From assembly GCF_000317475.1 (NCBI RefSeq), contig NC_019729.1, positions 882,501-946,500 of the forward strand: DNA of 64,000 nt, given 5' to 3'. The position numbers and the translations under genes are program-made. This document shows, piece after piece, positions 33,686 to 42,557 of the stretch. This stretch comes from Oscillatoria nigro-viridis PCC 7112. Its GTDB lineage: Bacteria > Cyanobacteriota > Cyanobacteriia > Cyanobacteriales > Microcoleaceae. How positions within the stretch are numbered: the first letter of the stretch is position 1; every line of letters starts with the position of its first letter. A model generated the notes under the pieces. It was not told the DNA's origin. It worked only from the letters and a program-made list of their open reading frames with translations, and searched no databases.

Positions 33686-35017
33686 ATGACTTCATTTCCC
33701 TCCCAAAACCAAAACCAGGTTGTGATTCGCCCGTTTCAGTATCGCGACATCGAGGTGATGGAACAACTGTGCGCGGAAACAGCCGAAGAGCCAGAAAACC
33801 GCAAGGGCGCAAGCTGCGACGCGGTACTAGGTAGAAAGTTGCAGCAGATTCGCCGCTGGTACGGACTGCTAAAGATTTTTAGCTGGTTTCCCAACCCTTG
33901 TCAGTTTCTGTTCCGGGCCCACGTTGCCGAAGAAGAGGGGAGCGTTAAGGGCATAATTCAGATTTCTCCTTTCAACCGCACCCGCAGCACTTGGCGGATC
34001 GATCGCATAGGAGTAGACCCGGAAGCCCGCAGCAAAGGAATTGGTTCCATGCTGCTGCGGTACTGCTTTGAGGCAGTCTGGGAGGCGCGGACGTGGCTGT
34101 TGGAAGTGAATGTCGGCGACAAAAATTCCTTGGCTTTGTACCGGCAAAACGGGTTTCAGCCTTTGGCCCAGATGACTTACTGGACGATCGCCCCAGAACG
34201 CCTGCAAGAAATGGCAAACTCAACCCCAGATTTGCCCAACCTGCTGCCGGTCAGCAACGCAGACGCTCAGTTGCTCTACCAACTGGATACCGCGTCTATG
34301 CCGCCCCTAGTGCGCCAAGTATTCGATCGCCACATTCAAGATTTCAAAACCAGTTTTTTCGGCGCTTTAGTCGAAGGTGTCAGACAGTGGCTGGGCAAAA
34401 CAGAGGTAGTCAGCGGCTACGTGTTTGAACCGCAGCGCAAAGCCGCGATCGGCTATTTTCAGGTGCAGCTATCCCGCAACGGCCACCAACCGCACGTCGC
34501 CCAGTTGACTGTACACCCGGCCTACACTTGGCTTTACCCAGAACTGCTGTCCCAGATGGCGCGCCTGGTTCAAGATTTCCCGGTTCAAAGCCTGCAACTG
34601 GTTTCCGCTGACTATCAGCCGGAACGGGAAGCTTATTTAGAGCAATTTGGAGCAGTGCGCGTGGAACACAGTTTGCTGATGTCTCGATCGGTGTGGCACA
34701 AATTGCGCGAGTCCAAGTTGGTCTCTCTCGAAGGACTCCAGCTATCTGAAATGCTGCAAAGCTTCCAGCCAACTCGCAAACCCGTACCGGGCCGGATGTC
34801 CTGGCTCGGCCCGATGGCTGGGGAAGCATCAGCAGGGCCCGCATCCTCCGAGATAAAACCCCTCTTGGCTGACTCAGGAAACAGCCAGACGAATCAAGTT
34901 AACCCCTCGGGCGGCCAAAATTCCGAATCAGCAGCAACTGATGGCAGCAGCATTTTGCCTTTAAATCTGCCAGAGTTGCCTCTTGACGGTGGCTGGCCCG
35001 GAGAACTCAATTCTTAA
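33686..35017 (+). CDS. GNAT-family N-acetyltransferase
   Basis: 443 residues. The first GNAT domain spans about 10-170: IRPFQYRDIEVMEQL at the start, acetyl-CoA-binding IDRIGVDPEARSKGIGSML near 104 (the RxxGxG/A loop as ARSKGIG), and LEVNVGDKNSLALYRQNGF near 138. A second region (about 190-350) with AQLTVHPAYTWLYPELLS resembles a divergent GNAT domain. The last 80 residues are low in complexity (Ser/Gly/Asn-rich). It would transfer acetyl groups from acetyl-CoA to an amine; the substrate cannot be told. It lies upstream of ruvX but 262 bp of repeats separate them. Confidence 0.82.
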   Translation: MTSFPSQNQNQVVIRPFQYRDIEVMEQLCAETAEEPENRKGASCDAVLGRKLQQIRRWYGLLKIFSWFPNPCQFLFRAHVAEEEGSVKGIIQISPFNRTRSTWRIDRIGVDPEARSKGIGSMLLRYCFEAVWEARTWLLEVNVGDKNSLALYRQNGFQPLAQMTYWTIAPERLQEMANSTPDLPNLLPVSNADAQLLYQLDTASMPPLVRQVFDRHIQDFKTSFFGALVEGVRQWLGKTEVVSGYVFEPQRKAAIGYFQVQLSRNGHQPHVAQLTVHPAYTWLYPELLSQMARLVQDFPVQSLQLVSADYQPEREAYLEQFGAVRVEHSLLMSRSVWHKLRESKLVSLEGLQLSEMLQSFQPTRKPVPGRMSWLGPMAGEASAGPASSEIKPLLADSGNSQTNQVNPSGGQNSESAATDGSSILPLNLPELPLDGGWPGELNS

Positions 35018-35233
35018 TAAATGAAAGCAGAAGGTAAAAGGTATAAGACCGAAAAAAATAGAATTAATCATCAAATCAATTACTTTTTTCTGTCATAATC
35101 CCAAAAATTACTTTCTGCTTTTGATTGATATCAAATTAAGATTACCTATCTTATTCTTACTTTCTTCTCTTATTCCTTCGCGTTATTCGCGTATTCGCGG
35201 TTCGTTAAATAAGATTATTTACTAAGAAAACAG

Positions 35234-35262
35234 TAAATCTAAAATCTAAAATCTAAAATCTA
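35234..35262 (+). repeat. AAATCTA heptanucleotide tandem repeat
   Basis: About four units of AAATCTA, ending 18 bp before the ruvX ATG. Similar tracts lie before the histidine-phosphatase gene (40938-40967), weakly before yqeG (38248-38271) and in 52795-52820 and 53019-53048. TCAAATC units at 7990-8015 are related. Confidence 0.8.
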
Positions 35263-35279
35263 AAATTGATTGATTGATA

Positions 35280-35738
35280 ATGTCCAACAGTAAATTATGG
35301 ATTTCAGCACTGGGATTAGATATCGGCCTCAAACGAGTGGGCATCGCCGGGTGTGACGGCACGGGTTTAATAGCTACGGGCATTACAACACTGGTACGAT
35401 CGTCCTTCGATCGAGACGTAGCTTATCTCCGAGAGCTCGTCCGAGAGCGGAGAGTGCAAATTTTGGTTGCAGGCTTGCCCTACTCCCTGAGCGGAGAATT
35501 GGGCGCTCAAGCCCGACAGGTGCAGAAATATGCCAATCGCATCGCCAGAGCCTTAGAGATCCCCCTAGAATACGTGGACGAGCGCCTGACTTCGGTTGAG
35601 GCAGAGGAATTGATGAAAACACAAGGGATTTCGCCGTCGCAAAATAAGGGTGCGATCGATCGCAAAGCAGCGGCCCTGATTTTGCAGCAGTGGCTAGACG
35701 AGCGGAGGCAAAATATCTCCGCCCTTCCCAATCCTTGA
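35280..35738 (+). CDS. ruvX: Holliday-junction resolvase-like protein RuvX (YqgF)
   Basis: 152 residues from the ATG at 35280 (a TTG six bases earlier is less likely). RNase H-like fold of YqgF: GLDIGLKRVGIAGCD near residue 10 with the first catalytic aspartate, LVAGLPYSLSGE near 63, EYVDERLTSVEAE near 97 and DRKAAALILQQWLD near 125 with the last acidic residue. YqgF proteins act in pre-16S rRNA end processing and/or Holliday-junction cleavage. It begins the ruvX - DUF3727 - mltG - yqeG order that I recall from other cyanobacteria, although each gene here is separated by 240-310 bp. Confidence 0.9.
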   Translation: MSNSKLWISALGLDIGLKRVGIAGCDGTGLIATGITTLVRSSFDRDVAYLRELVRERRVQILVAGLPYSLSGELGAQARQVQKYANRIARALEIPLEYVDERLTSVEAEELMKTQGISPSQNKGAIDRKAAALILQQWLDERRQNISALPNP

Positions 35739-36051
35739 TAGCTGGTAACAAAGGCGTGATATCCTGGTTGTGCAAGTTTGCTACGCACACCTGTAACCCT
35801 TGACAAACTGGAGAAAATTCTGCTGTACCCTCGGTACTGAAGAAGCACAAAATCGTGATTTGTCCTCAGTGTCGCTTGCTGACTCGACTGAGATTTAAAC
35901 GCTGCACTCCTCACCTGTGGAAAAAGCCGCGGGTCTCGCGGTTTAAGCTTGTGGACTGGCGATCGCCCACTTAGCTATAATATCGCCACGAAAATTCCCA
36001 ATTGTCAAGCCAACGTTACTGAATTATTGACGGAAAACTAAGATACACGCG
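35739..36051. other. Gap between ruvX and DUF3727 gene with a structured segment
   Basis: 313 bp without a convincing gene. At 35905-35948 there is CACTCCTCACC, then a hairpin CCGCGGGTCTCGCGG followed by TTT, a layout that recalls but does not fully match the small RNA Yfr1. An alternative + strand frame here would give ICPQCRLLTRLRFKRC, too short to support. Confidence 0.35.
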
Positions 36052-36630
36052 ATGTCCTCATCCCCATACCGCAAAAAAGAGAATGGCAATTCCAACGAAG
36101 AGTCCGTCACCCTGACGGATGAAGTTGGGCGATCGCTGACTTGCAACATAGAATATTCTATGAACCTAGAAGGTCAAGAATACGCTTTGCTGCTTCCGAT
36201 TGACTCACCCGTAGAAATTTTTACCTGGCAGGGAGACGATACCGACGAAGCCGCAATTCCTGTAGAAGACGAGACCGAAATTGACAAAATTTTTGATACA
36301 GCTAAAGTTGTCCTGCAAGAGCAGAACTTGACACTCCGGCGCACGGCGGTGACGCTGACTGTCGTTGGCGAATTGCCGGAATTTCCCGAAGAGGATATGG
36401 CATCCGATGCCGATCCGGATGAGGAGTCGGAGTTCGAGGAACTGATGTGGCTGACCAGTTTCTACCACGAAGAACAGGAATATGCGATTTATACGCCTCT
36501 AGACCCGTTCTTTATCTTGGCGAGAATGAATGATGACGGCAAGCCAGAATTGCTCTCAGAAGAAGAGTTCCAAAGGCTGGAACCAATGTTGCCTATGCTG
36601 GAAGACCAGTTCTTTGACGAGCTTGATTAG
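36052..36630 (+). CDS. DUF3727 domain protein
   Basis: 192 residues, strongly acidic. An N-terminal DUF1292-like stretch (VTLTDEVGRSLTCNIEYSM, EYALLLPIDSPVEIF) leads into a middle segment (FDTAKVVLQEQNLTLRRTAV, TLTVVGELP) and the DUF3727 core near residues 128-190 (LMWLTSFYHEEQEYAIYTPL, DPFFILAR). No signal or membrane segment. The family is shared by cyanobacteria and chloroplasts; its function is not known to me. A terminator follows at 36705, separating it from mltG. Confidence 0.82.
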   Translation: MSSSPYRKKENGNSNEESVTLTDEVGRSLTCNIEYSMNLEGQEYALLLPIDSPVEIFTWQGDDTDEAAIPVEDETEIDKIFDTAKVVLQEQNLTLRRTAVTLTVVGELPEFPEEDMASDADPDEESEFEELMWLTSFYHEEQEYAIYTPLDPFFILARMNDDGKPELLSEEEFQRLEPMLPMLEDQFFDELD

Positions 36631-36704
36631 ATATTAATTGCAGGCACAAGCCCTGATGGCAAAAAGCAGAATTTTTTACTATTTTATAAAAAAGTAAACT
36701 GCTC

Positions 36705-36757
36705 GCCCGATCGAACTTTTTCGAGATGGCAGCTTCTGCCTTCGCGATCGGGCTTTT
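36705..36757 (+). terminator. Probable rho-independent terminator
   Basis: GCCCGATCG (36705-36713) pairs with CGATCGGGC (36745-36753), with an inner GGCAG/CTGCC stem, followed by TTTT. It would end the DUF3727 transcript. Confidence 0.65.
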
Positions 36758-36877
36758 GAATTAGGCCGCGTGAATTGAGTCTTTTAAAGGGCTTGTATTC
36801 GTAACTTTTCGGTCATCAATCGCAGGTCATCAGTCATTAGTCGCTAGTTAACCGCCGCTTATCCAGGACAACGGACT

Positions 36878-38002
36878 ATGAATAAAGAACAAATGACAAA
36901 AGGCAGCGCGCGCGAGAGCCGAAAAGGTACTCCGCAAGTCTCTAAATGGTTGTTTTATCTGGCATTGCTGCCGGCAATTTGGGGGGTTTGCGCTTGGCAG
37001 GGCTGGGCTTGGTGGAGCTGGGCTTCGGCGCCGCCTAAAATCCCATCCTCATCGGGGAATCCGGCAGAGGATGCTGCTGTTTCGATCCAAATCCCGGAGG
37101 GTACTCCCAGTCAAAAAATCGGCCGGGATTTAGAGGCAGCGGGGTTGATTCGATCGAGCTCGGCATGGAATATGTGGGCCCGCTGGCTGACTCTGCAAAA
37201 CCGCGAGGGAGGTTTTCAAGCGGGAACTTACCAACTGTCGCCTACTCAGCCTCTGAGTGCAATTGCTGACAAAATTTGGAAGGGCGAAGTCGTACAGCAG
37301 AGTTTCACGATTCCAGAAGGGTGGTCGCTGCAACAAATGAGCGCTTATTTTGAAGCGCAAGGTTTTTTCCCGGCTAAGGAGTTTATGGCGGCCGCGAGTC
37401 AAATTCCTTACGCTCAATACCCTTGGCTGCCTAGCGGATTGCCTCATTTGGAAGGGTTTTTGTACCCGGATACTTATCAGCTAGACGGCGATAGAATTAC
37501 TCCTCAAGCTGCGATCGCACAAATGCTCACCCGTTTTGAGCAGACAGCTTTGCCGGTATATCAAAAAAATCAGAATAATACGAAGCTCTCTCTCAAAGAA
37601 TGGGTGACTTTGGCGAGTATTGTAGAAAAAGAAGCTGTGGTTGCTTCGGAGCGGAACCGTATTTCTGGGGTATTCAACAACCGTCTGAAAAAGGGTATGC
37701 CCTTGGGTTCTGACCCGACGGTTGAATACGCCCTCGGCATTAGGCAAACTAAGGAGAAGCCTTTGACTTTCAAGCAGGTGGAAACGCCTTCTCCTTACAA
37801 TACTTATATCAATGTAGGGCTACCCCCAACTCCGATCGCATCTCCGGGAATAGCAAGTCTGGAAGCGACTCTGACTCCGGAAAATACAGAATACCTGTAT
37901 TTTATGGCTCGTTACGACGGCACTCACATTTTTAGCCGCACGCAGGCGGAACACGATGCTGCGATTGCTAAAGTTGACCAGCAGTTGCGATCGACTCCAT
38001 AG
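36878..38002 (+). CDS. mltG: Endolytic transglycosylase MltG (YceG-like)
   Basis: 374 residues. A cytoplasmic basic N-terminus and one membrane helix (about 25-48: WLFYLALLPAIWGVCAW) anchor it in the inner membrane. A LysM-like region follows (IQIPEGTPSQKIGRDLEAAG near 68). The catalytic domain contains GFLYPDTYQL near 190, LASIVEKEA near 244 (with the catalytic glutamate), SDPTVEYALG near 278 and SPYNTY near 305, all typical of YceG. It cuts nascent peptidoglycan strands internally and sets strand length. Length and order agree with the family. Confidence 0.93.
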   Translation: MNKEQMTKGSARESRKGTPQVSKWLFYLALLPAIWGVCAWQGWAWWSWASAPPKIPSSSGNPAEDAAVSIQIPEGTPSQKIGRDLEAAGLIRSSSAWNMWARWLTLQNREGGFQAGTYQLSPTQPLSAIADKIWKGEVVQQSFTIPEGWSLQQMSAYFEAQGFFPAKEFMAAASQIPYAQYPWLPSGLPHLEGFLYPDTYQLDGDRITPQAAIAQMLTRFEQTALPVYQKNQNNTKLSLKEWVTLASIVEKEAVVASERNRISGVFNNRLKKGMPLGSDPTVEYALGIRQTKEKPLTFKQVETPSPYNTYINVGLPPTPIASPGIASLEATLTPENTEYLYFMARYDGTHIFSRTQAEHDAAIAKVDQQLRSTP

Positions 38003-38031
38003 ATTGGTAATGACTAATAAAAAAGTAATAT

Positions 38032-38144
38032 TATGTCCGGTCGATTACCCCTAATACGGTAGGGGCGGGTTCACGAAAAATATCTGCCCATAATTGATAA
38101 TCTCAAAAACCCGCCCTTTTAATCGCGGTCACTCGATCGGACAT
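38032..38144. repeat. Nested inverted-repeat element (GGGCGGGTT family), copy 1
   Basis: Outer arms ATGTCCGGTCGA (38032-38043) and TCGATCGGACAT (38133-38144), 11 of 12 paired. Inner arms GGGGCGGGTT (38061-38070) and AACCCGCCC (38108-38116). No coding frame inside. Related arms occur at 57208-57279 and a half-site near 38855. Confidence 0.75.
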
Positions 38145-38274
38145 GATATAAAAAGTCAAAAGTCACAAAGGAAAAATCATAATTATTCACTTTTGAATTT
38201 TTACTTTTTGAATCTTTAACTCTCAATTTATTATTGCTCAATCTAAACTCTAAAATCTAAAACGTAAAATCATT

Positions 38275-38796
38275 ATGACTTGGGGTAAACTACTACAGCC
38301 TGACTTAGTTCTAGGCAATTCGGTCGTGAATTTAACGGCGGATATTCTGCAAAAATATCAGATTAAAGGATTAGTTTTGGATGTGGACGAAACTCTCGTT
38401 CCCATTACGGCAATGAATGCTTCTCCTGAACTCAGCTTGTGGGTGCAAGAAATTAAACCCGTGGTATCGCTATGGTTGGCAAGCAATAATTTAAGTCAAA
38501 ATCGGATCGGTCGAATTGCTGAGTCTTTGAATCTACCTTACATTACGGGTGCTGCTAAACCGTCCCGCCGTAAGTTGCGAACTGCAGTGACGGCGATGAA
38601 TTTGCCGGTGGAACAGGTGGCTATGGTGGGCGATCGACTTTTTACTGATGTTTTGGCCGGCAATCGTTTGGGTATGTTCACTATTTTAGTAGAACCAATG
38701 GTTGATGCGGGGTATGCGCTTCGGAAGTATCCGGTGCGCTCTTTTGAAGTTTGGGTTTCTCAAGCTTTGGGGGCTTCTCTGAAAATTAAAGATTAG
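38275..38796 (+). CDS. YqeG-family HAD IIIA phosphatase
   Basis: 173 residues. HAD motif I is LVLDVDETLVP near residue 33 (DxDxT), motif II WLASNN near 64, the lysine lies in GAAKPSRRKL near 95, and motif III/IV is MVGDRLFTDVLAGNRLG near 116. This matches the YqeG branch of small HAD phosphatases; the plant and yeast relatives dephosphorylate phosphatidylglycerophosphate, so a role in phosphatidylglycerol synthesis is plausible, which matters for photosystems. The ATG at 38275 follows a degenerate AAATCTA tract. Last gene of the ruvX-mltG-yqeG run. Confidence 0.88.
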   Translation: MTWGKLLQPDLVLGNSVVNLTADILQKYQIKGLVLDVDETLVPITAMNASPELSLWVQEIKPVVSLWLASNNLSQNRIGRIAESLNLPYITGAAKPSRRKLRTAVTAMNLPVEQVAMVGDRLFTDVLAGNRLGMFTILVEPMVDAGYALRKYPVRSFEVWVSQALGASLKIKD

Positions 38797-38808
38797 TCAT
38801 TAGTCCAC

Positions 38809-38850
38809 AGTCATTAGTCATTAGTCATTAGTCATTAGTCATTAGTCATT
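38809..38850 (+). repeat. AGTCATT heptanucleotide repeat, six units
   Basis: Exactly six tandem AGTCATT units, 42 bp, just downstream of yqeG. A GGGCGGGTTTA half-site follows at about 38860. Confidence 0.95.
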
Positions 38851-39056
38851 AATGCGGGGGGCGGGTTTATAAATATCCAGGACGTGAATCATAGATTTTG
38901 GTGAACCAGCCCCTACTGGAATTCGGATTATTTTACCGAACTAGAGATTAGGGGCGCACCGAGCACCCTACTGCTGTTGTTGGCAAGAGTCGATCGCCCT
39001 GACGATCGCTCTTGCCAAAAACTCGGTTAATTCGCAATTATTAACAACCGTCCCAA

Positions 39057-40649
39057 TTAACTGGCGCCACCGCCCAAAAGAAACAGACTCAGGAGAGTAC
39101 CGCTGTTCCAAAGACTGTGGAGAAGCATAGGAGCAAGGAGATTGCGCGATCGGGTGTACACAAACCCCAAAACCGCACCCAAAGTCGCCAAAGGCAGAAT
39201 CTCAGAGACACTCAAGTGAGCCACAGCAAACAATAAAGCAGAAGCTGCGATCGCCCCCCAAACAGGCAAATAGCGAGTCAGAGAAGGCAGCAGAAAGCCC
39301 CGAAACACGATTTCCTCAAAAACCGGAGCGGCGATCGCAGCAGTGCCGAAAAACACCGCCAAAGCCACGTTGTCCCTACCTTCGAGAACGATCGGCAAAA
39401 TCGGATTACTGCCGCCTTGTCCCTGCCAGAATTGCTGATTGATCAGCGACACCAAAACTACCAAAGGCAAAGCCACAAAATAGCCGCCAAATCCCCACAA
39501 AAACCACTTTCCCCGCCAATTAATCCGAAACCAACCTTCCGGCAAAGGCAAAAAAGACTTGACTGAAAAATACAGTACCGAAAGCCCCCCAGCCGACAGC
39601 AACAAATAAGTAGCAAAGATATAAAAAGCCTTGTCGCGCGGGTCAAAAGTAGCAGGATTGAGTTTTAAAACAGCCAGAGAAACTGGCAGCAACAAATAGG
39701 GAATCAAGATTTGCCCGACAAAGAAAAAGCCGACCACAAGCACCTGCCAAACAATCTCGCCGTCCCAAGGCACATCCCAAGTCAAGCTCGCATTTCGCGC
39801 CAACACCGGGCCGGAACCTGCTGTATCTAACTGCTGCCGCTGCAACAGCCACTGCACGGTCAAACCAACCAGCAAAACCGTGCCAATACAAAGTGCGATC
39901 GCCGGAACGCCAACTATAATTGCCAACTTTTCTACAGCTTGCTGGGCCGTTACTTGCTCTGCTGCTTGCAGCGCCGCCAGCTCTTGAGAACGTTCTTGCA
40001 GCTTGTACAGTTGAGCGAGAGCGCGATAGCGAAACCAGCCATCCAAAGACTTTTGAATCCGCGGCTCGGCATCCGGCAGCAGTTGAGCCGGATTGCTCCA
40101 AATTCCCGTTAAAACTTGAGCAGTTACCACCGAAGAATCGTCATCAATTTTAGTTTTGTAGCGCTCAACTAAATTTTTCCAAGTTTGGAGAGCCGCCTCA
40201 GTTTTGCCGCTGCTTACCTGCAAAATTCCCAATCGCAAGTCAAGTTCGTTTAGCAGCACAGACTGTCGATCGATCGACTCTGACAAAGCCTTGTTTTGAG
40301 GTAAATTCAGAGTATTATCAGCCGACTTGGAGGCGATGGCAGACTGAATTCCTTTAAATTGTGATTGAGTTGTTTCCAGAGTTTTGCGAGTCGAGTCTCG
40401 CGCTTCTTGATATTGCGTCAAAGCCGTATTTAAAGGATCTGCACCGACAATATTGTTGCGCGCCGAACTTAAATTAGCACTCCGATCATTTTCTCCTTGC
40501 CACTCCGAGGCGTGCAGCAGCAAATTTGTCTGGTAGAGTTCCAGTCGGCTTTGAATTTGCGGCTGATTCCAACTAGCAAGTAAAGATAAACCGACCAGGG
40601 CGATCGCGATCGCCGTTAAAATACCTAAAATCACCCGCTTCAGTGTCAT
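39057..40649 (-). CDS. CPBP-family intramembrane glutamic endopeptidase
   Basis: 530 residues. An N-terminal membrane helix (LGILTAIAIALVGLSLL) and about 230 residues of helical, TPR-like periplasmic or lumenal sequence precede seven or more membrane helices. The CPBP/Abi motifs are complete: EEIVFRGFLLP near residue 446, FAVAHLSVSE near 475 and HSLWNSG near 512. Prokaryotic CPBP proteins resemble the CAAX prenyl protease Rce1 and act as membrane proteases, sometimes in bacteriocin immunity. The long extra N-terminal domain is usual for the cyanobacterial subgroup. It stands alone. Confidence 0.88.
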   Translation of the reverse strand: MTLKRVILGILTAIAIALVGLSLLASWNQPQIQSRLELYQTNLLLHASEWQGENDRSANLSSARNNIVGADPLNTALTQYQEARDSTRKTLETTQSQFKGIQSAIASKSADNTLNLPQNKALSESIDRQSVLLNELDLRLGILQVSSGKTEAALQTWKNLVERYKTKIDDDSSVVTAQVLTGIWSNPAQLLPDAEPRIQKSLDGWFRYRALAQLYKLQERSQELAALQAAEQVTAQQAVEKLAIIVGVPAIALCIGTVLLVGLTVQWLLQRQQLDTAGSGPVLARNASLTWDVPWDGEIVWQVLVVGFFFVGQILIPYLLLPVSLAVLKLNPATFDPRDKAFYIFATYLLLSAGGLSVLYFSVKSFLPLPEGWFRINWRGKWFLWGFGGYFVALPLVVLVSLINQQFWQGQGGSNPILPIVLEGRDNVALAVFFGTAAIAAPVFEEIVFRGFLLPSLTRYLPVWGAIAASALLFAVAHLSVSEILPLATLGAVLGFVYTRSRNLLAPMLLHSLWNSGTLLSLFLLGGGAS

Positions 40650-40971
40650 TCCTCGTTTTCCGTCCCGCGCGAATCCGTGGCTAAATCTTTTCCGTCTTTA
40701 ATCATAGGTCGTTGCAGACGAGAGTATCCCGACAACTGGTAAAATTTCACTGGCTCATCTTTTTGACTCTCCTCAACAAGACTTACGCCACAAATCCTCG
40801 CTCCGCCATGTATGCGTAAGGTTCACACCTTAGCCCAACGGTGCTGATGGCGCACCCTACAGGAGTAGTGCGGCATCAGCACCCGCGATGTATGAGGTAA
40901 TATCCGCACGGCCCTACCACAGCGGGGTAGCAGGCTAAATCTAAAATCTAAAATCTAAAATCTAAAATCGA
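40650..40971. other. Intergenic region with AAATCTA tract
   Basis: 322 bp between divergent genes, so it holds two promoters that I cannot place exactly. AAATCTA repeats (40938-40967) end a few bases before the histidine-phosphatase ATG. A stretch near 40830-40900 (GGCGCACCCTACAGGAG) is similar to text near 45090 (GGCGCACCCTACACAG) and looks like a dispersed repeat. Confidence 0.5.
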
Positions 40972-42333
40972 ATGACTCGCATTATCTTAGTCCGTCACGG
41001 CAAAAGCACCTACAATCAAGAACGCCGCATCCAAGGCCGCCTGGATAAATCGATTTTGACAGAAGCAGGCCGCAGCGCCGCCCTGCAAGTAGGCGACACA
41101 CTCAGCAGTATCGCCTTTGATGCCGCCTATACCAGTCCCCTGCAACGAGCCAAAGAAACAGCGGAAATCATCCTGTCGCGCTTGACAAATCCGCCACAAC
41201 TCCAGCCAACTGATAATTTGATGGAAATCGATTTGCCTCTGTGGGAAGGAATGTTGCGCCAAGATGCGATCGACAAATTCCCCGAAGCATATCAGCAATG
41301 GCAAAAACAGCCCGAAAAATTTTCCATGAAACTGCCATCTGCTGACGGAGAAATCGAACACTTTCCCGTATTGGCAATTTTTGCTAACGCCCGTCATTTT
41401 TGGCAAGAACTTTTATCGCGCCACCAAGACGGCACAATTCTAGTAGTAGGTCACAACGGAATCAACCGCGCTCTCATCGCCACCGCGTCGGAAATTACCC
41501 CGGATTACTATCAATCTATTCAACAGTCAAATTGCGGAATTAGCGTCATTAATTTTGGAACTTCCCTTGTTACCAACGACGAACTCGGAGAACAAAAAAA
41601 GAAAGTTGCAGTTCAATTAGAATCGGTCAATTTAACTTCCCATACCGGGGAAATTTTTCCCAAACCGAGGGACGGACACCAAGGCCCGCGATTGTTGCTG
41701 GTGCGTCACGGCGAAACCGACTGGAATAAAGCAGGAAAATTTCAGGGGCAAATAGACGTGCCTCTCAACGATAACGGCCGCGAACAATCCCGGCGGGCTG
41801 CAGAATTTCTCAAGGATGTAAAATTAGATTTTGCGATTAGCAGTTCGATGCTGCGCCCCAAAGAAACTGCGGAAATTATTCTCCAATATCACGGCGGTTT
41901 GCAACTAGAACTGCGCGACGAGTTGAGAGAAATCAGCCACGGACTTTGGGAAGGCAAGTTTGAATCAGAAATCGAACAATCCTATCCCGGTTTGCTAGAA
42001 GAATGGAAAACATCTCCTGAAAAAGTCCAAATGCCCGAAGGAGAGAATTTGCAGCAAGTTTGGCAGAGGGCGATCGCATCTTGGCGAGAAATCGTACAAT
42101 CTGTTTCTGGTACTGGGATTGTCGTTGCTCACGATGCCATTAACAAAGCAATTCTCTGCCATTTATTCGGTTTGGAACCCGAACATTTCTGGAAATTCAA
42201 ACAAGGAAACGGGGCGGTTAGCGTGATTGATTATCCCCACGGCCCGGATGGTTTGCCGGTATTACAAGCGATGAATGTCACAACTCATTTGAGCGGCGGC
42301 GTTTTTGACCAAACAGCAGCCGGAGCACTGTAA
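40972..42333 (+). CDS. Double-domain histidine phosphatase
   Basis: 453 residues built of two phosphoglycerate-mutase-like domains. Domain 1: LVRHGKSTYNQ at residue 6, SPLQRAKETA near 56, VVGHNGINRAL near 160. Domain 2: LVRHGETDWNK near 243, SSMLRPKETAE near 300, VVAHDAINKAIL near 384. Both keep the RHG histidine, the downstream arginine and the second histidine, so both may be active. Cyanobacterial relatives include phosphoserine phosphatase-type enzymes; the substrate is not shown by sequence. The ATG directly follows the heptamer tract. Confidence 0.87.
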   Translation: MTRIILVRHGKSTYNQERRIQGRLDKSILTEAGRSAALQVGDTLSSIAFDAAYTSPLQRAKETAEIILSRLTNPPQLQPTDNLMEIDLPLWEGMLRQDAIDKFPEAYQQWQKQPEKFSMKLPSADGEIEHFPVLAIFANARHFWQELLSRHQDGTILVVGHNGINRALIATASEITPDYYQSIQQSNCGISVINFGTSLVTNDELGEQKKKVAVQLESVNLTSHTGEIFPKPRDGHQGPRLLLVRHGETDWNKAGKFQGQIDVPLNDNGREQSRRAAEFLKDVKLDFAISSSMLRPKETAEIILQYHGGLQLELRDELREISHGLWEGKFESEIEQSYPGLLEEWKTSPEKVQMPEGENLQQVWQRAIASWREIVQSVSGTGIVVAHDAINKAILCHLFGLEPEHFWKFKQGNGAVSVIDYPHGPDGLPVLQAMNVTTHLSGGVFDQTAAGAL

Positions 42334-42557
42334 TTAGTAAAGTGCTGGACGCGAATCCGTAGCGGCAGGAACTCCCACCGCTACGCTTCGCCCGCCTGAA
42401 AAATGTTTAAATTTTGATAACCACCGCGCCCGACGCTTAGGAAGTTCTTAATTCCTGAAACTAATGCGGTGGATTGCTTCTTCCTCCTTCGTTCTTCCTT
42501 CTATCCTTTACATCCGTTACATAATCCGTTGCCGAACTTCCTTCTTCCTTCTGTTAT

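Noticed and set aside
35760-35970. Small + strand frame giving ICPQCRLLTRLRFKRC with a zinc-ribbon look
   Set aside because: Only a GTG start, under 40 codons, and it overlaps the possible structured RNA; nothing decides in its favour.
38809-38850. CRISPR-like or iteron array of AGTCATT
   Set aside because: Simple head-to-tail heptamers with no spacers; a known type of cyanobacterial short tandem repeat.
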